DNA from: Allopusillimonas soli
Lineage (GTDB): Bacteria; Pseudomonadota; Gammaproteobacteria; Burkholderiales; Burkholderiaceae_B
DNA length: 64,000 nt
Direction: 5' to 3'
Assembly: GCF_004153445.1 (NCBI RefSeq)
Contig: NZ_SDQC01000001.1
Coordinates: 310,001-374,000 of the forward strand
The notes beneath the pieces are model-generated. The model ran no database searches. It worked only from the letters and a program-made list of their open reading frames with translations, and had not been told where the DNA came from. Below, piece after piece: positions 26,755 through 35,240 of the stretch. Position numbers and translations under genes: made by a program. Each line of letters begins with the position of its first letter. The stretch's first letter is position 1.

Positions 26755-27492
26755 TCAGACGGATTCCCGCGAAGCTTCGGAGGACTCGGCCTTCTCGAGT
26801 TCGCGCATCTTGCGGGCGCCAAACAGCTTGCCCAATGCCACGACCAGCAGTGCGCCGCCTATCTCGGCGGCCAGTTTCACGCTGGTGGGTGCCGGCCCAA
26901 AGTGCTCGACATACACGACATCGGTGACAACCATGCCGCCTGCGATCCAGCCCAGCAAGCCCGCGCCGAACATGACGGCGATGGGAAAGCGGTCGATCAG
27001 CTTGAGCACGAGCGTGCTGCCCCACACGATGATGGGTACGCTGACGAGCAGACCGAATATGACGAGCCCGATCTGATGATCGGCATGGGCTCCCTGCGCC
27101 GCGCCCGCAATGGCAATTACGTTGTCCAGGCTCATGACGAAGTCGGCCACGATGATGGTCTTGACTGCCGCGAGAATGGATGAGCTGCCCTTGATTTTGT
27201 CGTGCGCGTCGCCCTCAGGAAGAAGCAACTTGACGCCTATCCAGAGCAGCAGCAGTCCGCCCACTATCTTCAGATAAGGAATCGCCAGCAGTGTCAGGGC
27301 GAATGCAATCAGCACGACGCGCAGGAAAATAGCGCCTGCCGTTCCCCACAGTATGCCTTGCATCCTTTGTTTGGGTTCAAGATTGCGACAGGCCAGGGCA
27401 ATTACGACCGCATTGTCGCCCCCCAACAGGATGTCGATCATGATGATCTGGAAAACCGCTGTCCAACTGAGCGTCTGGAAAAACTCAAGCAT
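26755..27492 (-). CDS. TerC/Alx-family membrane protein, probable manganese exporter
   Basis: 245 residues with about seven hydrophobic helices and both TerC metal-site motifs: IDILLGGDNAVVIAL (about 19-33) and FVMSLDNVIAIAGA (about 117-130). Acidic residues in these helices define the family. TerC/Alx members have been linked to Mn(II) export. A yybP-ykoY manganese riboswitch with its own terminator lies directly upstream on the same strand, which argues strongly for manganese as substrate here. The name terC is withheld because no ter operon is present. Confidence 0.9.
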   Translation of the reverse strand: MLEFFQTLSWTAVFQIIMIDILLGGDNAVVIALACRNLEPKQRMQGILWGTAGAIFLRVVLIAFALTLLAIPYLKIVGGLLLLWIGVKLLLPEGDAHDKIKGSSSILAAVKTIIVADFVMSLDNVIAIAGAAQGAHADHQIGLVIFGLLVSVPIIVWGSTLVLKLIDRFPIAVMFGAGLLGWIAGGMVVTDVVYVEHFGPAPTSVKLAAEIGGALLVVALGKLFGARKMRELEKAESSEASRESV

Positions 27493-27588
27493 GTTGTGTC
27501 CTCAAGGCAAGATTCAAATCGTTTGTTGTTATCGAACCAGGCCTCTGGCAGTACGCAAGGCGCCCCACGCGCCATGCCACTCCAGCAA

Positions 27589-27617
27589 GAAAAAGGCCTG
27601 CTCCGGAAGGACAGGCC
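27589..27617 (-). terminator. intrinsic terminator of the terC-leader riboswitch
   Basis: On the minus strand, stem GGCCTG / CAGGCC with an 11-base loop is followed directly by TTTTTCTT. It sits between the aptamer and the terC ATG, as expected for transcriptional control of the gene by the riboswitch. Confidence 0.75.
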
Positions 27618-27770
27618 ATTGCATGCTTGCAGAAGATAGACCTTGCCCTTCATGGCAAGGTCTTGCTTACGATACCGAAGTACCGCCCGTGCACCGGGTA
27701 CCGAACGAGCCGGCAAACCGTAATGACGATGCAGCGGAGGAAAGCTACTCCCCTTGATCGGGCAAGTATA
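27618..27770 (-). promoter_or_regulatory. yybP-ykoY (manganese) riboswitch controlling terC
   Basis: The minus strand holds the diagnostic loop GGGGAGTAGC (27744-27753), then CGTCATTACGG, paired GGTAC elements, and a closing GCAAGACCTTGCC. CTTGCCC (27760-27766) can pair with GGGCAAG (27642-27648) to close the aptamer. The same GGGCAAG is also one arm of a perfect 9-bp hairpin GACCTTGCC-6-GGCAAGGTC (27639-27662), so the two folds exclude each other. This is the architecture of Mn(II)-sensing yybP-ykoY RNAs. The direction (on with manganese) is inferred from the family. Confidence 0.88.
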
Positions 27771-27813
27771 GCTTGGGTATGGCGGCTCGCGCAAGCATGT
27801 TTCGCTTGCGCCC

Positions 27814-28188
27814 TCAACGCCCGGCTGCAAGCGCGCTGACGCCGCCGGCCATGCCCATATTGGTCTTGGGAAAATCAATAAGACGCACACGGACCTCCTG
27901 CTCGGAAATGCCGGTTATATCCGACCCCGCCTTGCTCAGCGCCGCAATCAGGGCCGCCTTCTGGGCCTCGGTACGCCCTTCTATGAAATCGACCACGAAC
28001 ATGAGAGCCTTGGTGCCGAATTGACCGGCATTCAGATAGTGCCCGTCAGGCAGTTCGTGCAGCATAACGCGCACGCTGGCCAGCGGCGCGCCTATGCTGT
28101 CCACGACAGCATCGCTGGCGCGCTGCAGAAGCTGCTTTTTTTGATCGGCAGGAATATCCTGACTGGCGGTAATGGTTACGTACGGCAT
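27814..28188 (-). CDS. tautomerase-superfamily protein, double-length
   Basis: 124 residues starting M-P-Y-V-T-I, so processing exposes the catalytic amino-terminal proline. Two beta-alpha-beta halves can be seen (about 1-60 and 61-115), as in cis-CaaD/MSAD-type or YolI-type members rather than the 60-residue 4-oxalocrotonate tautomerases. The substrate cannot be deduced. It ends 44 bases before the terC riboswitch on the same strand. Confidence 0.8.
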   Translation of the reverse strand: MPYVTITASQDIPADQKKQLLQRASDAVVDSIGAPLASVRVMLHELPDGHYLNAGQFGTKALMFVVDFIEGRTEAQKAALIAALSKAGSDITGISEQEVRVRLIDFPKTNMGMAGGVSALAAGR

Positions 28189-28333
28189 GAATCCCTCTTG
28201 AGGTTGAAATGGAACGGCATTGGCCGATTATCGCCGCCACGGCGCTTTGCGCACAAGGGCAGCCCTTGCTAACATCCGGAACGACGGGGCGGACGACGCC
28301 ATCCCATATCACGCCGACAAAGACGGGCCATCC

Positions 28334-28708
28334 ATGAATTATCTCGTTATCAAGCACATACATATTACTGCCGCGGCCCTGAGCATTCTCTTCTTCGTCG
28401 TGCGGGCCTATTGGTCGGTCACCTGTTCAGGACGCTTGACCAGCCGGTTTGCCAAGATTGCACCCCACATCATCGATACTGTGCTGCTGGCGGCGGGCAT
28501 CACGCTGGCCATCATGATCGGGCCGGATCAGCCCTGGATTCTGGCCAAGGTCGTGGGGGTGCTGGTGTACATCATCGTCGGCACCGTGGCCATCAAGCGA
28601 GGCAAGACGCCTCAATCCCGAGCCATGGCGGCCATCGCCGCCGTTCTGGTCTTTGTTTATATCGTGGGCATAGCGATACGGCACAATCCGCTGTCCTGGT
28701 TCGCCTGA
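28334..28708 (+). CDS. SirB-family membrane protein
   Basis: 124 residues, four transmembrane helices (about 3-25, 42-62, 68-88, 98-116), starting MNYLVIKHIHITAAALSILFF, as is typical for SirB2-like proteins of unknown role. The ATG at 28334 is preferred; the frame is open upstream without family similarity and without a ribosome-binding site. It lies in a small gap between the tautomerase and yeiH. Confidence 0.82.
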   Translation: MNYLVIKHIHITAAALSILFFVVRAYWSVTCSGRLTSRFAKIAPHIIDTVLLAAGITLAIMIGPDQPWILAKVVGVLVYIIVGTVAIKRGKTPQSRAMAAIAAVLVFVYIVGIAIRHNPLSWFA

Positions 28709-28748
28709 AGCCCATAGGCAGCGTGCCGCGCGCCCCTTGCGCCCAGCC

Positions 28749-29819
28749 CTACCAGTTGCCCATCAGCGCTTGCACCATCAGGCTGCTGCCTGCAACGGCC
28801 ACCCAGACACCCAATCCCAGAAGAATGGGCCGTATTCCCGCTGTGGCCATCCGGCGCAGATCCGAGGACAGTCCGATGGCGGTCAGCGCAACCACGATCA
28901 GGAACTGGGCCAGCAGATGCAGGCTCGGATAGAGACTTTCCGGGATAAGCCCGAGCGAACGCGATGCCGAAGCAAGCAGAAACCAGAGTATGAACCAGGG
29001 GAAAATGCGCGCCAGGCTGAAGCCCGCGTTGCCTTGCTTTTTCTCGCGCCAGGCGACGGCGAACGCCATGACCAGGCATATCGGCACAATCAGGGTTGCG
29101 CGCGTCAGCTTGACCACGGTCGCATAGTCGCCGGCTGCAGCGCTGTAGCTGTAGCCCGCCGCCACGACGGAGGAAGTGTCGTTGATGGCTGTGCCGGCCC
29201 ACATGCCGAATCCCAGGTCCGACATATGCAGCAAATGACCGAGCGGAGGGAAAGCCAGCACAGCGACAATATTGAAAATAAAGATGGTCGATATCGCAAA
29301 GGCGGTTTCATGCTCGTCGGGCTTGATGATGGGCGTGACAGCCGCGATGGCCGAGCCGCCGCAGATGGCCGTTCCGACGCCAATGAGCGTCTTGAGGCGT
29401 GGCGCGATGCCCAACCACTTGCCAAGCAGCGCGGCGGAGGTAAAGGCCACCGCCAGCGTGATAAAGGTGACCCAGAGCGAGCTCAAGCCCGTCTGTATGA
29501 CTTCCTGGAAGCTCAACCCGAACCCCAGCGCAATAATGGACCATGCCAGCACCTTCTTGGAGGCGAATTTCAGCCCAGGCACAAACACCGGCCCCACACC
29601 CACGGTATTGCGCAAGGCAATGCCCAGCAGAATACCGAAGACCGGCCCCCCGATAATGGGCATCCAGCGGCCCAGCACCATAGCCACAATTCCCACCGCA
29701 ACAGACAGGGCGATGCCGTACAAGGCAGATGGCGGGCGCTGGGCCGCATCGTGCCGGGAGGCATTAGAAATGTGTGACTTGGCAGCAACGGGACGGGCAC
29801 TCAGTGTGGTCTCTGGCAT
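28749..29819 (-). CDS. yeiH: YeiH/UPF0324-family putative sulfate exporter
   Basis: 356 residues with nine to ten membrane helices after a 30-residue hydrophilic N-terminus. Family landmarks include GGPVFGILLGIALRN, SIIALGFGLSF, TAICGGSAIAAVTPII and GTAINDTSSVVAAGYSYS. YeiH-like proteins are annotated as putative anion or sulfate exporters; direct proof is limited. It diverges from a LysR regulator 103 bases away, the same pairing as yeiH/yeiE, which supports both calls. Confidence 0.88.
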   Translation of the reverse strand: MPETTLSARPVAAKSHISNASRHDAAQRPPSALYGIALSVAVGIVAMVLGRWMPIIGGPVFGILLGIALRNTVGVGPVFVPGLKFASKKVLAWSIIALGFGLSFQEVIQTGLSSLWVTFITLAVAFTSAALLGKWLGIAPRLKTLIGVGTAICGGSAIAAVTPIIKPDEHETAFAISTIFIFNIVAVLAFPPLGHLLHMSDLGFGMWAGTAINDTSSVVAAGYSYSAAAGDYATVVKLTRATLIVPICLVMAFAVAWREKKQGNAGFSLARIFPWFILWFLLASASRSLGLIPESLYPSLHLLAQFLIVVALTAIGLSSDLRRMATAGIRPILLGLGVWVAVAGSSLMVQALMGNW

Positions 29820-29922
29820 GTTAGGCTTCGCAGGGATATGAGTTAATAACGCAAAGTAATTTTACGAATCGTCAACCTATAAATAAATTCATAAATTTTT
29901 ATTCTGGGTATAAACTTTACTG
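29820..29922. promoter_or_regulatory. divergent yeiH/LysR control region
   Basis: A 103-base A+T-rich gap. AAATTCATAAATTTT (29888-29899 region) has the dyad form A-A-A-T-T...A-A-T-T-T expected of a T-N11-A LysR site, and TATAAACTTTACTG lies next to the regulator start. Promoters for both directions must lie here. Binding by the adjacent LysR protein is inferred from gene order. Confidence 0.4.
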
Positions 29923-30837
29923 ATGATCAGCATCAGCGTCCGCCAAATTGAGGTGCTTGTGGCCATTGCCAGCGCCGGCAGCGTCCGCGCTGCCGCCGAG
30001 CGGCTGTCCGTGACGCAGCCGGCGGTCAGCATGGCTCTGGCTGAGCTTGAACGCCTGCTTGGCGGACAACTCTTCGACCGTGAGCGAGGCCGCCTGCACC
30101 TGAGCCGCCGGGGCAAGGAAGTGCTGCCCATGGCGCAGGAGATCATCGAACGCCTGGAAGAGCTGATGCGCCAGACACAGGATGCCCAGCACACGCTGAC
30201 AGGCGAACTGCGTCTGGGCGCCAGCAATACCGTGGGCAATTATCTGGTGGGAGACCTCCTGGGCCCCTTTGTTTCACGCCACCCGCAGGTTTCCCTGAAT
30301 GTCAGCGTGGAGAACACGGCGCGCATCATCGACGGACTGGTAAACCACAGCTTGGACGTCGGCTGCATCGAAGGCCCTGCCAATCATCCACAGCTGGAAA
30401 CCATTCCGTGGCGGGACGATGCGCTGGTTGTGTGTGCCGCCGTCTCGCATCCATTGGCGAGGCCGCAGGCACTGAAGCCGCGCCATTTCAAGGACGCCCA
30501 GTGGATACTGCGAGAGCCGGGTTCTGCGATGCGGGTCCAGGCCGAACAGGCCTTGGCGGTGTTGCCCGCAGGCCACATTGTGCTCGAACTGGGCCAGGTG
30601 GAAGCCATCAAGCAAGCCGTCATTGCCGGGCTGGGCATTGCCTGTCTGCCCCGTGCCGCGGCACAGGACTCCGTGGCGGCCGGCCGCCTGGCCATACTCG
30701 ATACCCCTTTTCTGGATCTGCGCCGCCGGCTGTCCCTGGTGCTGCACAAATCGCGCTATCGGGGCGTGTTGATCGATGCCTTCATCCGCAGCGTATTGCC
30801 ACCGGCACCCGAGAACGTCGCAGCCGCTCCCGGCTGA
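29923..30837 (+). CDS. LysR-family regulator (YeiE-like)
   Basis: 304 residues. N-terminal winged helix-turn-helix (about 1-60: IEVLVAIASAGSVRAAAERLSVTQPAVSMALAELE) and a LysR substrate-binding domain (about 90-295). CysB/YeiE-like features include GELRLGASNTVGNYLVG. Given the divergent yeiH neighbour it probably controls that exporter in response to an anion, possibly sulfite or sulfate. Convergent with the EamA gene downstream, 39 bases apart. Confidence 0.88.
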   Translation: MISISVRQIEVLVAIASAGSVRAAAERLSVTQPAVSMALAELERLLGGQLFDRERGRLHLSRRGKEVLPMAQEIIERLEELMRQTQDAQHTLTGELRLGASNTVGNYLVGDLLGPFVSRHPQVSLNVSVENTARIIDGLVNHSLDVGCIEGPANHPQLETIPWRDDALVVCAAVSHPLARPQALKPRHFKDAQWILREPGSAMRVQAEQALAVLPAGHIVLELGQVEAIKQAVIAGLGIACLPRAAAQDSVAAGRLAILDTPFLDLRRRLSLVLHKSRYRGVLIDAFIRSVLPPAPENVAAAPG

Positions 30838-30876
30838 ATACCCGCGCCGCCTGTATCGGCTTGCATATTCCAGGCA

Positions 30877-31815
30877 TCAGGCGCTCGGCTTACGTCGCCC
30901 CAACACCACAGCCCCGGCAAGCGTGAAGGCGGTTCCCAATAACTGCAAGCCGGTGATGGGTTCGCCAAGCAGCCAGGCAGCAAGAAACAGCACCGATACG
31001 GGCCCCAATAGCCCCAGTTGCGAGGTAAGCGGCGCACCCACGCGCGCCACCGCCCACATAATCATGAAGGTGGGTATTACTGTATTGACCACGGCGTGAA
31101 TCAAGGACAGGCCGTAAACGCCCACCGGTTGCACCAGCCCCTGCAAACCGTGCAGGGCCAGGAAATGTATCAGGCTGAATATGGCCGAGATCGACATAGC
31201 ATAGGCAACAAGCCGCGTGGCGCCAATATGCCTGATGATTTCTCCCGAGCCGATAAGGTAAAAGGAATAGGAAATGGCCGAGGCCACCACAAAGGCGGCA
31301 CCCAGCGCAACGTTCGCCCCGCTAAAGGATAGGTCCTGCAGAAATACGAAAACTACGCCCAGATAGGAAAGACCCAGGGCCAACCACTGCCCGCCCGAGA
31401 TTCTTTTTTTCAAGAACACCGCTGAAAGCAGGAGCACGAACGTGGGCGACAGAAAAAGAATCAGCCGCTCCAATCCCGCAGATATATATTGCAGACCCAT
31501 GAAGTCGAGCAGGCTGGCAAGGTAATAGCCAATAAAGCCCAGCAGCCACAGCAGCAGGCTTTCCTTGAGCGTGAGCCGCGGCAGCCTGCCGCGTCGGGCC
31601 CTGCGCGCCTGGAACCACGCAATGGCAGCAAAGAACGGCAGCGAGAGCAGCATGCGAAATCCGATGATCGTCACAGCGTCCACGCCATAGCGATAGGTGA
31701 ACTTCACCACGATGGCCTTGGCGGAGAAAAGCACGGCACCCAGAGCGGCCAGAACGAAGCCGGTCCAGAACTCATTTCCGGCCGCCGGGGAATTTTGAAC
31801 GGTTTGCGTAGACAT
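30877..31815 (-). CDS. EamA/DMT-family metabolite exporter
   Basis: 312 residues with ten predicted helices in two five-helix EamA repeats (about 17-145 and 160-300). Members export amino acids or other metabolites. It diverges from the marR-type gene, and a MarR-like operator (31886-31903) lies in the 110-base gap, so it may share that regulator with the efflux operon. Substrate unknown. Confidence 0.87.
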   Translation of the reverse strand: MSTQTVQNSPAAGNEFWTGFVLAALGAVLFSAKAIVVKFTYRYGVDAVTIIGFRMLLSLPFFAAIAWFQARRARRGRLPRLTLKESLLLWLLGFIGYYLASLLDFMGLQYISAGLERLILFLSPTFVLLLSAVFLKKRISGGQWLALGLSYLGVVFVFLQDLSFSGANVALGAAFVVASAISYSFYLIGSGEIIRHIGATRLVAYAMSISAIFSLIHFLALHGLQGLVQPVGVYGLSLIHAVVNTVIPTFMIMWAVARVGAPLTSQLGLLGPVSVLFLAAWLLGEPITGLQLLGTAFTLAGAVVLGRRKPSA

Positions 31816-31885
31816 GGATTTTCACGCGGACAAGGGCGATATTGTGCCTCAGACACAGCTATCCGCCAAATAGCTGCAAAAACAA

Positions 31886-31903
31886 TAATTGCCCAGGCAG
31901 ATA
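31886..31903. promoter_or_regulatory. MarR operator candidate upstream of the marR-type gene
   Basis: TAATTGCCCAGGCAGATA, a near-palindrome. It matches the perfect palindrome at 32543-32560 in 15 of 18 positions and is placed 23 bases before the marR-type ATG and 70 bases before the EamA start, suggesting autoregulation and possibly control of both genes. Confidence 0.6.
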
Positions 31904-31925
31904 TTTTGGCGTTAAAATCACCGCT

Positions 31926-32489
31926 ATGAGCAAGCACGACACCTCGACTCCAGAAACCGGCAAACCTCCGCGCCGCGGCCGTTCCAAGCCCTATTACGCT
32001 GGCAACGCCACGTCGCTGGCGCCCGAGTCCAATATCGCACACCTGCTCAAGCAACTGCAGTCCTCCATGAATCGCAGCATGGATCAACTCATGGCGCCCC
32101 TGGGCCTGACGGCCATGCAGTGGCGCCCTCTCGCACTCATTCGCTATCGCGGCGTCAATACGCCCGCCGAACTGTCGCGCCATTCCTATATCGACACCGG
32201 CGCCATGACCCGCACGCTGGATCGCCTCGAGGCCAAGGGCTTCCTGGGCCGCCATCGCAGCCCCGAAGACCGGCGCGTGGTACAGGTCGAGCTCACGCAG
32301 GCGGGCATGGAAGTCGCCGAGCAGATCCTGCCCGCTGTGGCCGCCACGCTCAATGCGCACTTGCAAGGCTTCTCCAAGACGGAAGTCGATACGCTCATCG
32401 ATTTCCTCAATCGCATGCTCATCAACGGCGGCGGGTTCATCGAAGACGGCTGTCCTTTTGGCGACTATAAGGGCAAGCAGAACACATGA
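31926..32489 (+). CDS. MarR-family repressor of the efflux operon
   Basis: 187 residues. A basic N-terminal arm (about 1-35) precedes a MarR winged-helix domain (about 40-160) with the wing RHRSPEDRRVVQVELTQAG. The extra N-terminal arm and the tail FIEDGCPFGDYKGK are not part of the core; the single Cys there could sense thiol reagents. It directly precedes an OMF/MFP/MFS efflux operon and has matching palindromes on both sides of its gene. Start ATG chosen at 31926; upstream open codons cover the operator. Confidence 0.88.
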   Translation: MSKHDTSTPETGKPPRRGRSKPYYAGNATSLAPESNIAHLLKQLQSSMNRSMDQLMAPLGLTAMQWRPLALIRYRGVNTPAELSRHSYIDTGAMTRTLDRLEAKGFLGRHRSPEDRRVVQVELTQAGMEVAEQILPAVAATLNAHLQGFSKTEVDTLIDFLNRMLINGGGFIEDGCPFGDYKGKQNT

Positions 32490-32542
32490 TTCCACTCAAA
32501 ACCGGACGCACAGAATTTGCGTCGAATAATTGGCTCCATATA

Positions 32543-32575
32543 TAATTGCCTAGGCAATTACGTACTAGGCAATTA
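32543..32575. promoter_or_regulatory. MarR operator array upstream of the efflux operon
   Basis: A perfect 18-base palindrome TAATTGCCTAGGCAATTA (32543-32560), then five bases later a further half-site TAGGCAATTA (32566-32575). It lies 52-84 bases before the first efflux gene, overlapping where its promoter would be. Strong candidate for repression by the adjacent MarR protein. Confidence 0.75.
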
Positions 32576-32626
32576 TATTCAGCTAGTTGTCAGCAAGCGA
32601 ACGCCCTCTCCTTCCTCTTTTACAGC

Positions 32627-34027
32627 ATGAAGATCATTTTCCCTCTACTGCTTGCCGCCTCACTCGCGGGTTGCGCGGCCATCGGTCCCGGCGACGCAAA
32701 TGTCGAAAGTCTTGATGCAGGCCAACTGGGCCTGAAATCGGTGAACGTCGACTGGCCCAGCGACACCTGGTGGCAGCGCTACGGCGATCCGCAACTGAAT
32801 GCGCTGATCGAGCAGGCATTGAACGGCAACCCATCCATGGACGCGGCCCAGGCTCGGCTGGCTGCCGCCAACGCAGCCGTGCGTGGCGCGCACGCGATTC
32901 GACTGCCACAAGCGGATGCCAGCTTCGTATCGTCGCGCCAGCGTTTCTCCAACAACTACATCTATCCACCTCCTTATGGCGGATCGATGATGACCGATGC
33001 CAATCTGCGCCTCAATGTGGGCTTCGATCTGGATTTGTGGGGACGCAATCGCGCGCGCTACGCCGCCGCGGTTTCCCAAGAAAAGGCTGCCGAGGCCGAT
33101 GTCCAGATGGCCCGGAACACGCTTGTGGATGCGGTCGTGCAGAGCTATTTCAACCTGCAGAATGCGCTGGCGCAGCATGAAGTCCTCGCCAGAATCGTCG
33201 AGCAACAGCGCAACGTTCTGGACATTACGCGGCAGCGTGCCAACGCTGGCCTGGATACTCAAGTGGAAGTCAAGCAGGCATCCTCCGCCGTGTCAGCCGC
33301 GCGCGTGCAACTGAGCCAGGCAAGCACCAATGCTGCGCTGCTGCGCAACCAACTGGCTGCTCTGGCGGGCCAAGGCCCGGAGCGCGGCCAGCAGATACAC
33401 AAGACCACGCCGAAGCATCCGCCAACGGGTGTCCCTGACAGCATTCCGCTCGAACTGCTGGCACGCAGGCCGGATATCGTGGCAGCCAAGCTGCGCGTCG
33501 AGGCAGCCTCCAGCCAGATTTCGGCTGCCAAGGCCGAGTTCTACCCCAATGTCAATCTCAATGCCTTCGCCGGTTTCATGTCGCTGGGGCTGAGCAATCT
33601 GCTTGAGGGCGCCAGCAAGGTTTACGGCGTGGGTCCCGCGATCTCGCTGCCCGTGTTCCACGGAGGCGAGCTGAATGCCCAACTGGATACGCGGCGCGCG
33701 GAACGCGATCTGGCGGTGGCCGACTACAACCAAACCTTGCTGGACGCCATCAGGGAAGTCGCCAACGCCACGGCATCCATCAACGCGCTGCAGCAGCAGA
33801 CCCGCGACCAGGAAGACAGCCTGCAGGCCATCGAGTCTGCCTACCAGATCGCGGTGGACCGCTACAAGTCCGGACTGGGCAACTTCATACAAGTGCTGCA
33901 GGCCCAGAATGAAGTGCAGACCCAGGCAATCCAGACTACAGACCTGCATGTACGCGCCTACAAGCTTGACGCGCAGCTGGCCACCGCATTGGGTGGTGGC
34001 TACGGTGCCGCCACGAAGAAACACTGA
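32627..34027 (+). CDS. outer-membrane efflux lipoprotein (NodT/OprM type)
   Basis: 466 residues. Signal peptide with lipobox SLAGC (about 12-16). Two outer-membrane efflux protein (OEP) repeats (about 60-250 and 270-455) with the usual periodic Ala/Gln-rich helices and motifs DLDLWGRNRARYAAA and LARRPDIVAAKLRVEAASSQI. It forms the outer-membrane exit duct of a tripartite pump. The ATG at 32627 begins the signal peptide; 27 upstream open codons are not used. Confidence 0.92.
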   Translation: MKIIFPLLLAASLAGCAAIGPGDANVESLDAGQLGLKSVNVDWPSDTWWQRYGDPQLNALIEQALNGNPSMDAAQARLAAANAAVRGAHAIRLPQADASFVSSRQRFSNNYIYPPPYGGSMMTDANLRLNVGFDLDLWGRNRARYAAAVSQEKAAEADVQMARNTLVDAVVQSYFNLQNALAQHEVLARIVEQQRNVLDITRQRANAGLDTQVEVKQASSAVSAARVQLSQASTNAALLRNQLAALAGQGPERGQQIHKTTPKHPPTGVPDSIPLELLARRPDIVAAKLRVEAASSQISAAKAEFYPNVNLNAFAGFMSLGLSNLLEGASKVYGVGPAISLPVFHGGELNAQLDTRRAERDLAVADYNQTLLDAIREVANATASINALQQQTRDQEDSLQAIESAYQIAVDRYKSGLGNFIQVLQAQNEVQTQAIQTTDLHVRAYKLDAQLATALGGGYGAATKKH

Positions 34028-34041
34028 AACGAGAAACAAAC

Positions 34042-35238
34042 ATGAGTAACGGAACGAACTCGGCATCCCGACGCAAATCCCTGCTTATCATTGCCGCCCT
34101 GATTTTCATCGCCATCGGTATCGTCTACGCCGTGTGGTGGTGGCTTTATGCCTCCAACTTCGAGGAAACCGACAATGCCTACGTCCACGGCAATCTGGTT
34201 CAGGTCACCTCTCAGATTCCAGGTACGGTCATTGCCATCGACGCGGATGAAACAGAGACTGTCGGGCAAGGCGCACCGCTGATCACCCTGGACCCCAGCG
34301 ACACGCATATCGCCGTGCAGCAGGCACAGGCGAGTCTGGCACAGGCTCTGCGCCAGACTCGCACCATATTCGTGCAGAACCAGGCGCTGGAAGCCGATAT
34401 CAAGATGCAGCAGGCCAACATAGAACGGGCCAAGGCAGATCTGGACAAAGCGCGCAGCGATTTGAAGCGCCGTCTGGCGCTGGCCAAGTCCGGCGGCGTC
34501 AGTGGCGAAGAGATTCTGCACGCGCGCACGGCGGAGAAGTCCGCTGAATCGGGGCTGGCACAGGCCAAGGCTGCGCTGGCCGTTGCCGAAGCCAGGCTGG
34601 AAACCAACAGAGCGCTTACCGCCAATACGACCGTGGCGCATCATCCGGACGTTCTGCTTGCCGCCGACAAGTTGCGGCAGGCCATGCTGGACGATGCGCG
34701 CACGCATATCCGCGCACCTGTGAGCGGCATGGTGGCGCAACGGTCTGTTCAGGTGGGCCAGCACGTTGCGCCCGGCACACCGCTTATGACCATCGTGCCT
34801 CTGGACAAGTTGTGGGTCGAGGCCAACTTCAAGGAAAGCCAGCTCGCACACATGCAGCCAGGACAGGAAGCCACACTGACCGCGGATATCTATGGCAGCG
34901 ACGTCAGCTATCACGGGCACGTCATGGGGCTAGCGGCTGGCACCGGCTCCGCCTTCTCACTATTGCCGGCGCAGAATGCCAGCGGCAACTGGATCAAGGT
35001 GGTCCAGCGCGTGCCCGTTCGCGTCAGTCTTGACCCTGCGGAGCTGAAAGAACATCCGTTGCGCGTGGGCCTGTCCATGCAGGTCGAGGTGGATCTGACG
35101 GCGCCCAGCGACGAAGACCGCGCCAAAGCGTCAGCGCCAGCGCGCGACACCAATCTGAGCACCACTGTTTTCTCCGATGACGCAGGCACGGCCGACGCAA
35201 TGATCGAGAAGATTGTCAAGGAAAACACCGGATCCTGA
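34042..35238 (+). CDS. EmrA/HlyD-family membrane fusion protein
   Basis: 398 residues: one N-terminal transmembrane helix (about 15-37), then a split biotinyl-lipoyl-like domain (NAYVHGNLVQVTSQIPGTV... and RAPVSGMVAQRSVQVGQHV), a long coiled coil between (about 95-205) and a beta-barrel domain. The acidic C-terminal 30 residues are an addition. It bridges the inner-membrane MFS pump and the outer-membrane channel. Fourteen bases after the OMF gene and two bases before the MFS gene. Confidence 0.93.
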   Translation: MSNGTNSASRRKSLLIIAALIFIAIGIVYAVWWWLYASNFEETDNAYVHGNLVQVTSQIPGTVIAIDADETETVGQGAPLITLDPSDTHIAVQQAQASLAQALRQTRTIFVQNQALEADIKMQQANIERAKADLDKARSDLKRRLALAKSGGVSGEEILHARTAEKSAESGLAQAKAALAVAEARLETNRALTANTTVAHHPDVLLAADKLRQAMLDDARTHIRAPVSGMVAQRSVQVGQHVAPGTPLMTIVPLDKLWVEANFKESQLAHMQPGQEATLTADIYGSDVSYHGHVMGLAAGTGSAFSLLPAQNASGNWIKVVQRVPVRVSLDPAELKEHPLRVGLSMQVEVDLTAPSDEDRAKASAPARDTNLSTTVFSDDAGTADAMIEKIVKENTGS

Positions 35239-35240
35239 CC

